Assembly (NCBI GenBank): GCA_021796215.1
Contig: JAJYOK010000021.1
Span: 1 to 51,638, forward strand
Direction: 5' to 3'
DNA: 51,638 nucleotides
Origin: Bacteroidota bacterium
GTDB taxonomy: Bacteria > Bacteroidota > Ignavibacteria > UBA10030 > UBA8401
Positions 8,948-16,979 of this stretch are shown one piece after another; position 1 is the stretch's first letter, and each line of letters begins with the position of its first letter. The notes beneath the pieces are model-generated. The model had not been told where the DNA came from. It did no database searches and was given only the letters and a program-made list of their open reading frames with translations. The translations under genes were made by a program, and so were the position numbers.

Positions 8948-9547
8948 TTAGCGATTATTGAGATTTCTTGATACCAGTCGAACTTGTCGCCAAAACGCTG
9001 TGGAATATGTCGTGTCATATGCAGCAACGTTTTCAACAGTAATGGTAATTTGCATCGTGTATATTTCACCCGTGACCAAAATTGGAAAATGAATGGTGTC
9101 GCCCTGCGCATTAAAATACAAAAGATTAAATGCCGTCACACCAAGGCTCATTCCCTTGGGTGTTTCATTGTTCACAACGCGATAGAGAAATCTGTCGTTT
9201 GGATTTGGCGTTGATGCAAGCTCTGATACTGGTCCGGTATAGTATTTCATCGTATCTACAACGCCATCGTCGTTCACATCGGTCAAGAAAGCAATGCTGG
9301 TGGAATCTGCAGAAACAATTGATTTCGATGGATCGGGTATCTTAGTCGGATCGGCGCAATAACCGAGCAGTCGAAAATCATGTTCAACCAAACCAGCAAC
9401 AGTAACAAGATTTTCCTGTACTAAAAGATCAAATGTATAGATAAAAGAATTAGACGCGCCGGAATCGTTCACCCGCAGAACTATCAGCAAGAGTATTCCA
9501 TAAATCACTGTTGAACTTATAATATCAAGAATTGTGCTCGTGCCCAT
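8948..9547 (-). CDS. PilW-like minor pilin / pseudopilin
   Basis: This 199-residue protein starts MGTSTILDIISSTVIYGILLLIVLRV, a hydrophobic helix directly after Met-Gly. Downstream come an aromatic-rich beta domain and a stretch DVNDDGVVDTMKYY that looks like an EF-hand-type calcium loop (Asp-x-Asn-Asp-Asp-Gly). Calcium loops of this kind occur in pseudopilins and minor pilins. Size and layout resemble PilW/GspJ-like proteins. It lies 9 bp downstream of the PilV-like gene and 14 bp upstream of the DUF4900-like gene, so the three are probably co-transcribed. I infer a role in priming a type IV pilus or type II secretion pseudopilus; no catalytic function is expected. Confidence 0.6.
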   Translation of the reverse strand: MGTSTILDIISSTVIYGILLLIVLRVNDSGASNSFIYTFDLLVQENLVTVAGLVEHDFRLLGYCADPTKIPDPSKSIVSADSTSIAFLTDVNDDGVVDTMKYYTGPVSELASTPNPNDRFLYRVVNNETPKGMSLGVTAFNLLYFNAQGDTIHFPILVTGEIYTMQITITVENVAAYDTTYSTAFWRQVRLVSRNLNNR

Positions 9548-9556
9548 TTCACACCC

Positions 9557-10051
9557 TTAGCGGAACGTCCAGTAGCTGAATACATAGCTGAATGCCACTG
9601 TATCTGTCATAACCGGACTGCTGACGCTGACAATAATTTTTTTATTCCATGTTGGGCTCGACGACTTCACATCTGGAGATGTAGAAGCAACATAATAGAC
9701 TGTTACATGCGTTGTAAATCTCGCCGCCGGAAGTGTTGAATCAATCTTGGTGTAGCCGTTGAAGTCATCAACATCATTGTAAGAAGTATCCACTTCACCT
9801 GCCTCGGGTCCTAAAGCTGAAGGTGCCGTCAATGACGAGGTGGAGGTGACAGTATTATTGTCTGTCGCATTATCAAACGCCATTCCTTCAATCTGTTCCA
9901 GCATTGAACTGCCTAACGAAACAGCGATAATACCCGACTGAGTAGAAAGCAATACGTCGCTTGTTGTATAGTAAGAATTATTAATGGAAAGAATCATTGT
10001 GCTGAGAAGCATCAACGCCCCCACCGTGAGTATTGTTTGGCCTGTATTCAT
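9557..10051 (-). CDS. PilV-like minor pilin / pseudopilin
   Basis: This 164-residue protein starts MNTGQTILTVGALMLLSTMILSINN. A Gly at position 4 comes just before a 20-residue hydrophobic helix, as in pilin leaders, though Glu5 of the mature protein is absent. The helix is followed by a soluble domain rich in Thr, Ser and Val with no Cys. It is first in a three-gene minus-strand run with gaps of only 9 and 14 bp, which suggests an operon of minor pilins. The assignment rests on layout and operon structure, not on a strong motif. Confidence 0.55.
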   Translation of the reverse strand: MNTGQTILTVGALMLLSTMILSINNSYYTTSDVLLSTQSGIIAVSLGSSMLEQIEGMAFDNATDNNTVTSTSSLTAPSALGPEAGEVDTSYNDVDDFNGYTKIDSTLPAARFTTHVTVYYVASTSPDVKSSSPTWNKKIIVSVSSPVMTDTVAFSYVFSYWTFR

Positions 10052-10518
10052 GAAATTTCTTGCGATTAAACACTACAAAACAATTAGCAAATGTAACATT
10101 CGTAAAAATAAAAGGCAAGCGGTGATACTACATTTTCAAATAGAAATGGTGTTGTGGCCGAGTTCCTACACCATAGGGTTTATAGCAGGCGCGGATGCCA
10201 ATTCCTGTAAATTTCAAGAATGTACCATACCAAGTAAGCATGATCTGAAATTCATTGATTGACAGAAGTTATTGTTTGATCGTATCGCATCCTATAAACA
10301 GAGAATTTCTTTCATAATATCTGGCTGCGACGTCTTGTAAAAGATATTATTAATGGTCCCTATGGTTTTGTTGTTTGAGACGGAATGAAACTCAGTGCTT
10401 CAGATACCACTGTGGTCGCTACTAAAGAACAAAATGAAAGCAAAACAGCTTGATTTGCCTACTCGCCTTTCGTACCTTGAGTATGTTAACCGAGAATATC
10501 GGTACATCTAATAGATTC
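10052..10518. other. Intergenic region between pilin-like operon and tRNA-Leu
   Basis: These 467 bp contain the promoter of the pilin-like operon (minus strand) and that of the tRNA (plus strand). I see no credible gene. A possible Bacteroidota-type tRNA promoter is TTG at 10450-10452 with TACCTTGA at 10473-10480, a 20-bp spacing from the expected -33/-7 pattern; this is only a weak match. Confidence 0.5.
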
Positions 10519-10601
10519 GCCGAGATGGTGGAATTGGCAGACACACTAGCCTTAGGAGCTAGCGCCGTAAGGCATTAAGGGTTCGAGTCCCTTTCTCGGC
10601 A
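10519..10601 (+). tRNA. tRNA-Leu (anticodon UAG)
   Basis: The acceptor stem GCCGAGA pairs with TCTCGGC (10594-10600), followed by discriminator A. The anticodon arm CTAGC-CTTAGGA-GCTAG gives anticodon UAG. There is a long variable arm, as expected for a class II tRNA, and the T-arm GGGTTCGAGTCCC. The 3' CCA is not encoded. Confidence 0.97.
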
Positions 10602-10677
10602 CAAAGCTAAATCATGCCATTGGCGTAATGGCGCCGGAAGGTGCTCATTCCAAAGAAATCCCTTCGAGATTTGTATC

Positions 10678-12861
10678 ATGACATTTCTTAATCCGTTTAT
10701 TCTTTTCGGGCTTGCCGCCGCTGCAATTCCTATCGTTTTGCATTTGTTGAATATCCGCAAGCTTCGCATGATCGAGTTCAGCTCGCTGACTTTTTTGAAA
10801 GAACTTCAGAAAAGCACGATGCGCAAAGTGAAGCTTCGGCAGTGGCTTTTGCTTATTCTCCGCACGTTGTTGATCCTTCTTGTCGTGCTTGCATTTTCAC
10901 GCCCTGCAATAAAAGGAAGCCTTGCCGGATTGGGCACTCATGCAAAAACAACAATGGCAATTATTCTTGACGACACATATAGCATGTCGCTTCACAATGA
11001 ACGCGGCATCTTTTTGAAGCAGGCACAGGCAAGTGCGCTCCGGTTAATTGACATGATGAAGGAAGGTGACGATGCAATATTTCTTCGCCTTTCTGACTTG
11101 CCCCAAGTAATCCCGCAAAACGAAACCGAACCGACTCACGACATTCAACGCCTCCGAGAAGAGGTTGCTCAAACAACAGTATCGTTTAAACAGCGAACGA
11201 TCGAAGATGCGCTGCGGCTTGCCGCGCGGCTGCTTCGACAATCGAAAAATTTCAATAAAGAAATTTATGTCCTCACCGACATGCAGAAATCAACGGTAAT
11301 GAATGCAACGCGGTCGCAAAACACTCAAGAGCATCTGTTCGACGCTAACGCCAAGCTCTTCGTCGTGCCGTTGTCCGACAAAAAATTCGATAACGTCGGA
11401 ATTGACCGCGTGACAATTCCTTCAACACTTTTTCAAGCCGGTAAGCCGTTTACTGTCGAAGCCACGGTCCATAATTACGGCAGCGCGAATATCGCAAATG
11501 AATTGGCGAGTGTGTACCTCGATGGCGTACGTGTAATGCAGAAAAGCATTTCACTCGGCGCAGGAGCAAGCGCGAAAGTTTCGTTCTCGCTTTCTCCGCA
11601 GCGCTATGGGTTCATTTCCGGCATGGTGAAACTGGACGATGATGCATTCGAAGCGGATAACTCATTCTACTTTTCTGTGTACGTTCCACCGCACATCAAT
11701 GTGCTGCTCGTCTCTTCACATCCTCAAAGTTCGAATTACATCAAGCTTGCCTTGACCGTTCCAAGCAGTGAAAATAAAAATGCGATCATCGCTCTTCACG
11801 AAACATCGCCGGCACAGTTGACAACCGACGCAGTGATGCAGTCGGATGCTATTATTCTTTCCGACGTCGCTGAACTGTCTTCAATTCAGGCAACCCAGCT
11901 TGCTGAATTTATTTCAAACCGTGGCGGAATGTTGCTGTTCCCCGGTCCTTCGATGAACCTGCAAAATTACAACACCGTCATTCTCCCAAAACTCGGTTTA
12001 CCGCCGATGCTGCCGCCGAAAACCGGCGACAAAAGCTCTTTCCTCTCGTTTGATAAAATTGATTTCGACCATCCGATCTTCAAAGGAATGTTTGAAGAAA
12101 ATAAAAGCCTTATTCATCAGAAACAAACAATTGAGTCGCCGCGCATTTTTACTTCCGTGCATTTTACTTCGGCAAATTCTCTTCAATCCATTATCACCCT
12201 TGCAGATGGTTCGCCATTTGTATGGGAGAAAAAACTTGGTGCAGGACGTATTATCGGATTTTCTGTCGGAACAAATACGTCGTGGTCTGACTTTCCGGTG
12301 AAAGGAATTTTCATTCCGCTGTTATATCAATCATTGCTGTATGCCGGTTCCACTACAGATCTTTTGTCCGGAGAAAACGAACTATTTGTTGGTGACCCGA
12401 TGACTGTGCAGGCAGCGCAGTTTCGCAGACGGGCCGCAAATCGCGGCACACAATCCATTCAATTGATCGCTCCGAACAAAAACGAATTCCTGCTCCAGCC
12501 GTCAACCCCTTCAGGCAATATCGGACACGGCTCAATTGTGTTCAACATCGATCAAACAACACTGCCCGGAATTTATACTTTGCTTGAAGGAAGAGATACG
12601 CTCGGAATGATTCCTGTGAATGTTAACCCGCTCGAATCGAATGGCGAGCGTGCGACAGAAGAGGAGTTTGCTGCAATGGCTGAACAATATGGACTGGCAG
12701 GAAAATCGGTAACGTTTATCCGCAATGCTGACATTCTCGAATCTTCCGTGCTGCAAACCCGCTACGGCGTCGAGCTTTGGAAATACCTGTTGATCGCCGC
12801 GCTTATTGTCGCCGTTATTGAAATGATTGTTGCCCGTGAAGCAAAGCACGATGCCGTATGA
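10678..12861 (+). CDS. BatA-type membrane protein with von Willebrand factor A domain
   Basis: This 727-residue protein has an N-terminal BatA/aerotolerance-regulator-type segment (FLNPFILFGLAAAAIPIVLH, then EFSSLTFLKELQKST), a second transmembrane helix (about 57-75) and a VWA domain beginning at TTMAIILDDTYSMS. The MIDAS motif is imperfect: the usual DxSxS reads DDTYSMS. A long periplasmic beta-rich and class-I-amidotransferase-like region follows, and a last helix lies near residue 705-722. Related proteins of the Bacteroidota family are found in Bat or DUF4159/VWA clusters; their molecular role in the envelope is not well settled. Its stop overlaps the hflX start by 4 bp (ATGA), so translation is coupled. 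Start at the ATG at 10678 fits the conserved MTFLNP beginning. Confidence 0.8.
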   Translation: MTFLNPFILFGLAAAAIPIVLHLLNIRKLRMIEFSSLTFLKELQKSTMRKVKLRQWLLLILRTLLILLVVLAFSRPAIKGSLAGLGTHAKTTMAIILDDTYSMSLHNERGIFLKQAQASALRLIDMMKEGDDAIFLRLSDLPQVIPQNETEPTHDIQRLREEVAQTTVSFKQRTIEDALRLAARLLRQSKNFNKEIYVLTDMQKSTVMNATRSQNTQEHLFDANAKLFVVPLSDKKFDNVGIDRVTIPSTLFQAGKPFTVEATVHNYGSANIANELASVYLDGVRVMQKSISLGAGASAKVSFSLSPQRYGFISGMVKLDDDAFEADNSFYFSVYVPPHINVLLVSSHPQSSNYIKLALTVPSSENKNAIIALHETSPAQLTTDAVMQSDAIILSDVAELSSIQATQLAEFISNRGGMLLFPGPSMNLQNYNTVILPKLGLPPMLPPKTGDKSSFLSFDKIDFDHPIFKGMFEENKSLIHQKQTIESPRIFTSVHFTSANSLQSIITLADGSPFVWEKKLGAGRIIGFSVGTNTSWSDFPVKGIFIPLLYQSLLYAGSTTDLLSGENELFVGDPMTVQAAQFRRRAANRGTQSIQLIAPNKNEFLLQPSTPSGNIGHGSIVFNIDQTTLPGIYTLLEGRDTLGMIPVNVNPLESNGERATEEEFAAMAEQYGLAGKSVTFIRNADILESSVLQTRYGVELWKYLLIAALIVAVIEMIVAREAKHDAV

Positions 12862-14159
12862 TTGAATTAGCACGCAATGAAAAAGAACGTGCCGTCGTTG
12901 TCGGCTTGGCAATGCATGGTGCAGCGAAACGTGAAGTCGCAGAATACCTTGACGAATTGACGCTGCTTGCCGACACAGCTGGCGCAATTGTGCTTCACAG
13001 AATTTTGCAGGAGCGTGACCGCATTGACCCGGCGTTCTATATCGGGAAAGGAAAAGTTGAACAGCTTGCGCAGCTTGTGGAGGATGACAACATCTCGCTT
13101 GTCATCTTCGATGACGATCTTTCGCCTGCACAGGTGCGCAACCTTGAATCAGCCGTCAAAAGAAAAATCATTGACCGCAGTGGATTGATTCTCGATATTT
13201 TCGCGACACGGGCGAAGACAAACGAAGCGCGTACACAAGTGGAACTGGCACAGCTTCAATATCTTCTTCCTCGCTTGACACGGCAGTGGACTCACCTTTC
13301 AAAACAATTCGGCGGCATCGGCACAAAAGGACCTGGAGAAACGCAGATTGAAACAGACCGCCGGATGATCCGTGAGCGCATTTCCACTCTCAAAAAGAAA
13401 TTGGAAAAGATCAGCCGACAGCGGGAAACACAGCGAAAGCTTCGCAAGGAAATGACCAGCGTTGCACTCGTCGGTTATACCAATGTCGGGAAATCAACTT
13501 TGCTCAACATTCTTTCCGATGCAAACGTCTTCGTCGAAAACCGTTTATTTGCCACGCTCGATACCACAACGCGCACTGTGGCGCTTTCTTCTTCCGCTGC
13601 AATTCTTCTTTCGGATACCGTCGGTTTCATTCGCAAGCTTCCCCATCATCTCATTGCATCATTTAAAAGTACATTGAAAGAAGTTGTTGAAGCCGATCTT
13701 CTTCTTCATGTCGTTGATGTCTGCCATCCGCAATTTGAAGAACAAATGCAGGTCGTCACGACCACTTTGGAGGAAATGGGCGCCGCCGCAAAACCGACAC
13801 TGTATGTTTTCAACAAAATAGATATGCTTGCGGATCGCCACATCCTTCTCGACCTTCACCAACGATATTCTCCGGCAGTTTTTGTATCGGCGTTTCGTGG
13901 AATTAATATTTTAGGGCTGAAGGAAACTCTTCTCGGAATGATTCGCCGGTCGTTCTACACTGTAACATTTTCCCTTCCTCAGAATGACTACAAAACACTT
14001 TCAATGTTGCATGACCTCATTGAAATCTCGGACAAGCAATACGAAAACGGCACTGTGCTTGTCAAAGCGCGCATTAACGAGAAGATGTTCGATCATTTGC
14101 AGCAGCTTTTGAACTCAGCCGGCGCTGTAATTTTAGAAACAAAAAAGCCCGCCACATGA
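12858..14159 (+). CDS. hflX: GTPase HflX
   Basis: The 433-residue protein matches HflX, a ribosome-binding GTPase that splits stalled or heat-damaged 70S ribosomes. An N-terminal HflX domain (residues 1-165) contains AFYIGKGKVEQL and the family signature GGIGTKGPGETQIETDRR. The G domain follows with P-loop GYTNVGKST (near residue 205), switch I TTTRT, DTVGFI (G3) and NKID (G4). Length is normal. Its start overlaps the stop of the VWA gene (ATGA), and a hairpin overlaps its stop codon. Confidence 0.96.
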   Translation: MIELARNEKERAVVVGLAMHGAAKREVAEYLDELTLLADTAGAIVLHRILQERDRIDPAFYIGKGKVEQLAQLVEDDNISLVIFDDDLSPAQVRNLESAVKRKIIDRSGLILDIFATRAKTNEARTQVELAQLQYLLPRLTRQWTHLSKQFGGIGTKGPGETQIETDRRMIRERISTLKKKLEKISRQRETQRKLRKEMTSVALVGYTNVGKSTLLNILSDANVFVENRLFATLDTTTRTVALSSSAAILLSDTVGFIRKLPHHLIASFKSTLKEVVEADLLLHVVDVCHPQFEEQMQVVTTTLEEMGAAAKPTLYVFNKIDMLADRHILLDLHQRYSPAVFVSAFRGINILGLKETLLGMIRRSFYTVTFSLPQNDYKTLSMLHDLIEISDKQYENGTVLVKARINEKMFDHLQQLLNSAGAVILETKKPAT

Positions 14160-14188
14160 TGAAGGTGGGAGCATCATGGGCAGGCTTT
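14144..14188 (+). terminator. Long hairpin overlapping the hflX stop codon, probable terminator
   Basis: AAAGCC pairs with GGCTTT and CATGATG with CATCATG, with a few unpaired bases between, around a loop of about 10 nt. The left arm contains the hflX stop codon. The 3' side ends in CTTTGTT, a modest U run. It could stop transcription or protect the mRNA end. Confidence 0.55.
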
Positions 14189-14240
14189 GTTGCTGTCCGG
14201 CAGTCTCGTGGTTCTACCGGACGCTTTTAACTCTAGAGTT

Positions 14241-14432
14241 TCATTTCGTTCCGTGTTTCATATATAAGAGAGAATCACCTTTACCACTGCGAAGACTTTC
14301 CGCTTCACGCATCAATGACGCAAGGCGCTTTGACGACGGATATTCTTTGATAACTTCCTTCACTTGTACTCCACAGCGATTAAAAATTTTAATCACGACT
14401 GTCAAATTTTTTGTCTTGTGCATCATGCACAA
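14241..14432 (-). CDS. Possible small basic protein (63 residues)
   Basis: This frame is rich in Lys, Arg, Glu and Ser in its second half (VKEVIKEYPSSKRLASLMRE), as real coding sequence here often is, and could form an amphipathic helix. No Shine-Dalgarno site precedes its ATG. Its start coincides with a 17-bp perfect dyad. I do not recognise the family. It may be a regulator, a remnant or chance. Confidence 0.3.
   Translation of the reverse strand: MCMMHKTKNLTVVIKIFNRCGVQVKEVIKEYPSSKRLASLMREAESLRSGKGDSLLYMKHGTK
14416..14432. promoter_or_regulatory. 17-bp perfect dyad, possible operator
   Basis: The arms TTGTGCAT and ATGCACAA flank a single central base. This is a typical size and symmetry for a dimeric helix-turn-helix regulator site. 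It lies about 260 bp before the sensor kinase gene and over the start of the 63-codon frame. Confidence 0.35.
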
Positions 14433-14694
14433 TGATACTTCATCTACCGTGCCAGTTTACACTGCCGTTCAGCTGCGGCAGAACATCTCAATTCCCTGCC
14501 ATTTTTCTAAATATCAGCATCAACATAGTTCAGCACAAAGCAATCATTATGCAGTTTCTACAATCTTCTCTCCCATCGTGACTCCGCTCACTCCATTCCT
14601 TGATTCTCTCTCACGAGATAGCTACATTCTCACAGGAACAATCATCGATCCAAACTCTTGTTCACCCTAAAAGTCATTGCCGCCAAAGGATAGC

Positions 14695-16326
14695 ATGGAA
14701 CAAACACTCCTCACACTTGAAAATCTTCGCTCCAACGCTTTGTTTAAATATTGCAGCGACGCAGACTTAAGAAATTTCCTCCGCATGCTGAAGGAAGAAA
14801 CCTTCCAGGCAAAAACGGTTATCTTCAATGAAAATACCCGCGGCGAACGGCTCTACCTGATCCTCGATGGGAAGGTGCACATTTCGAAGATCACGCATAT
14901 CGGACAGGAAACAACGCTTGCGCTGCTTGAAAAAGGCGATTTCTTCGGGGAAATGGAATTGTTAGATAACGAACCGCGCTCTGCCCGGACACTCGCTCTT
15001 GAAAAAACAATTGTTGCCGGCCTTTCGAAAAACGATTTTGATAATCTCATCAAATCGAATCATATCATTGCACTGAATGTACTGAGAACAATCTCGAAAC
15101 GTCTCCGCACAGCCGACCAAACCATCGTCAAAGAACTGGAACACACAATCGAGATTTCCAGACAGCACATTGAAAAATTAAATTTGCTCATTGACGCCGC
15201 AAAGATCGTCAATTCAACGCTCAACCTCGACAAGCTTCTCGATGTCATTCTCGAGACCGCAATCAAATCTATTAACGCCGACCGCGGAACGCTTTATTTG
15301 CTTGACGAAGTAAAATCCGAAATCTGGTCGACGGCGCTTCGCGGAAACGAAATCATCGAGATTCGCCTTCCCGTTGGGAAGGGACTTGCCGGCTATGTTG
15401 CAAAGACCGGCGAGACCATCAACATTCCCGATGCCTACAACGATTCACGCTTCAATCCTGAGGTTGATAAGAAATCCGGTTACCGCACGAATAACATGCT
15501 CTGCATGCCGATGCGCAACCGCGATAAAAAAATTATCGGTGTGTTTCAGATGCTCAACAAAAACGGGGGCGCGTTCACAACAGGCGACGAGGATTTCATC
15601 AACGCGCTTTCTATTCATGCATCCATCGCCATTGAAAACGCGCGGTTAGCACAGGAGATGGTGAACAACGAACGCCTCTCTGCTGTCGGACGCATGGCTG
15701 GCACCATTATTCACGACATCAAAAACCCGATGAGCGTCTTGCGTGTGTATGCGCAGGTGATGAAAAGAAAATCGGGCAACGAAGAAGCGTCGAAACTTGC
15801 CGACGAAATGATCACACAGGTTGACCGCTTTGTGAACATGACACAGGAAATTTTAGACTTCAGCCGCGGCGTCAGTTCCACCAATATCGAAGAAGTGGAA
15901 TTCGGCGAGACGATGGAAGATGTTCTTACGTTCATCGAAAAAGATCTTACAAAACGAAACATTAAGATCGAGCGTAATCTCAGCTACAAGGGGAAAATAA
16001 AGCTCGACCAGGGAAAAATGATACGCGTATTTTACAACATTGCAGGCAACGCCGCCGATGCGATGCCGAACGGCGGCACGTTGAGTGTTTCAACTGCAGA
16101 ACAGGACGGCATGGTAAAAATTGACTTCAAGGATACCGGTACCGGAATGCCGGAAGAAATAAAACGAAAAATCTTCGAGCCGTTCGTCACCTACGGGAAA
16201 AAGCACGGCACCGGACTCGGCATGGCAATTGTTAAAAAAGTAATGGACGATCACAAGGGGAAAATTGAAATCGAATCGGAATTGGGAAAAGGAACAGCCA
16301 TTCGTTTATTCCTGCCGATTCAATAA
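14695..16326 (+). CDS. Histidine kinase with cyclic-nucleotide-binding and GAF sensor domains
   Basis: I choose the ATG at 14695 (543 residues) over an in-frame TTG at 14677 because AAAGGA lies four bases before it. Order of domains: cyclic-nucleotide-binding domain (about 10-140, with phosphate-binding-cassette-like FFGEMELLDNEPRSART at 83-99), coiled-coil linker (about 140-170), GAF domain (about 175-320), HisKA with phospho-acceptor His340 in GTIIHDIKNPMS, and HATPase with N box NAADAM, G1 box DTGTGMP and G2 box GTGLGMAI. No transmembrane helix is seen, so it is a soluble sensor. It would join a cNMP or redox/ligand input to phosphorelay output. No response regulator is adjacent; the NtrC-type protein at 4578 is a possible partner by proximity only. 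Confidence 0.93.
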   Translation: MEQTLLTLENLRSNALFKYCSDADLRNFLRMLKEETFQAKTVIFNENTRGERLYLILDGKVHISKITHIGQETTLALLEKGDFFGEMELLDNEPRSARTLALEKTIVAGLSKNDFDNLIKSNHIIALNVLRTISKRLRTADQTIVKELEHTIEISRQHIEKLNLLIDAAKIVNSTLNLDKLLDVILETAIKSINADRGTLYLLDEVKSEIWSTALRGNEIIEIRLPVGKGLAGYVAKTGETINIPDAYNDSRFNPEVDKKSGYRTNNMLCMPMRNRDKKIIGVFQMLNKNGGAFTTGDEDFINALSIHASIAIENARLAQEMVNNERLSAVGRMAGTIIHDIKNPMSVLRVYAQVMKRKSGNEEASKLADEMITQVDRFVNMTQEILDFSRGVSSTNIEEVEFGETMEDVLTFIEKDLTKRNIKIERNLSYKGKIKLDQGKMIRVFYNIAGNAADAMPNGGTLSVSTAEQDGMVKIDFKDTGTGMPEEIKRKIFEPFVTYGKKHGTGLGMAIVKKVMDDHKGKIEIESELGKGTAIRLFLPIQ

Positions 16327-16327
16327 G

Positions 16328-16479
16328 TCATGTTACGCAAATAAGGGAAAACTGCTTCGACTTGGCACAATAACAATAGTCATCCTGAGCGAATCCTGCG
16401 TTTTGTGCAGGATGAGTCGAAGGATATCCTTACAAACTTAGGTTGTGCCTCGCTCAGCGTGACTATCTGCGTAACATGA
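16328..16479. repeat. 152-bp non-coding element with terminal and internal inverted repeats
   Basis: The ends TCATGTTACGCA (16328-16339) and TGCGTAACATGA (16468-16479) are perfect 12-bp inverted repeats. Inside, GGCACAA pairs with TTGTGCC and ATAGTCAtccTGAGCGA pairs with TCGCTCAgcgTGACTAT. The core has TCATCCTGAGCGAA and GTCGAAGGAT, which resemble dispersed repeats seen in many genomes. It fills the space between two convergent genes and may be a non-autonomous mobile element. Confidence 0.7.
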
Positions 16480-16498
16480 GTCAAGAAATTAGAAATAA

Positions 16499-16885
16499 TT
16501 ACTCCACAATAATTTTTCCCGTCATTCCTAAATGCCCAATGCCGCAGAAATGCGAGCAGCGAAAACCATACTCCCCTTTTTTCTGCGCGTAAAACTCTAC
16601 CGTAACCGTCTTTCCTTCATCGAGCCTTTCATCAATGCCGAAATCGCTGAGCGCAAACCCGTGCGTCCCTTCGATGGATGTGAGCTCCAGCCGAACAAGT
16701 GTGCCGGCTTTTACATGAATTACATCCGGTGTGAAGTGAAAATCTTGTGCAGTCATTTTGATTGTCTGTTGCGGAACAGTTGAGCGATCAAGTCCCGGCG
16801 GAATTGCGGCAAAATGCTGTGACGCACAACCCGCAAAGAAGATAAAGAGCAACAGCTCGCTCAATAAAAAGCCTGCTTTTCTCAT
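16499..16885 (-). CDS. CuA-type cupredoxin lipoprotein (COX2-like)
   Basis: The 128-residue protein has a lipoprotein signal ending FFAGC (Cys20) and one cupredoxin domain. The ligand set is a His in GTHGFAL and the C-terminal motif CSHFCGIGHLGM, which matches the CuA pattern C-x-E-x-C-x3-H-x2-M except that Glu is His. In CuA that residue binds through its main chain, so the centre may still form. It has no transmembrane helix of a true oxidase subunit II. It probably carries electrons in the periplasm or delivers copper. It lies 94 bp downstream of the flavoprotein gene on the same strand and might be the last gene of that operon. Confidence 0.75.
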   Translation of the reverse strand: MRKAGFLLSELLLFIFFAGCASQHFAAIPPGLDRSTVPQQTIKMTAQDFHFTPDVIHVKAGTLVRLELTSIEGTHGFALSDFGIDERLDEGKTVTVEFYAQKKGEYGFRCSHFCGIGHLGMTGKIIVE

Positions 16886-16979
16886 ACGCCATTCCTTTCC
16901 TTTTTAGGCAGCTTAGGTGGTCAATTTGTTACAATAACTTTTCCAAAATTGTTTAATTCAACCGATCAAAAATGCCGCA

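Larger units (their letters stand above)
14160..14694. other. Intergenic region after hflX with hairpins and a palindrome
   Basis: Besides the hflX hairpin, this stretch has a second stem GTCCGG/CCGGAC (near 14195-14223), the 12-bp palindrome AACTCTAGAGTT just before 14240, and a 17-bp dyad at 14416-14432. A 164-codon plus-strand frame at 14176-14670 has an unlikely composition and I reject it. A 63-codon minus-strand frame is listed as a low-confidence gene. Confidence 0.5.

Noticed and set aside
14176-14670. 164-codon plus-strand frame before the kinase gene
   Set aside because: Composition is unlike a real protein, it covers hairpins and palindromes and lacks a ribosome site.
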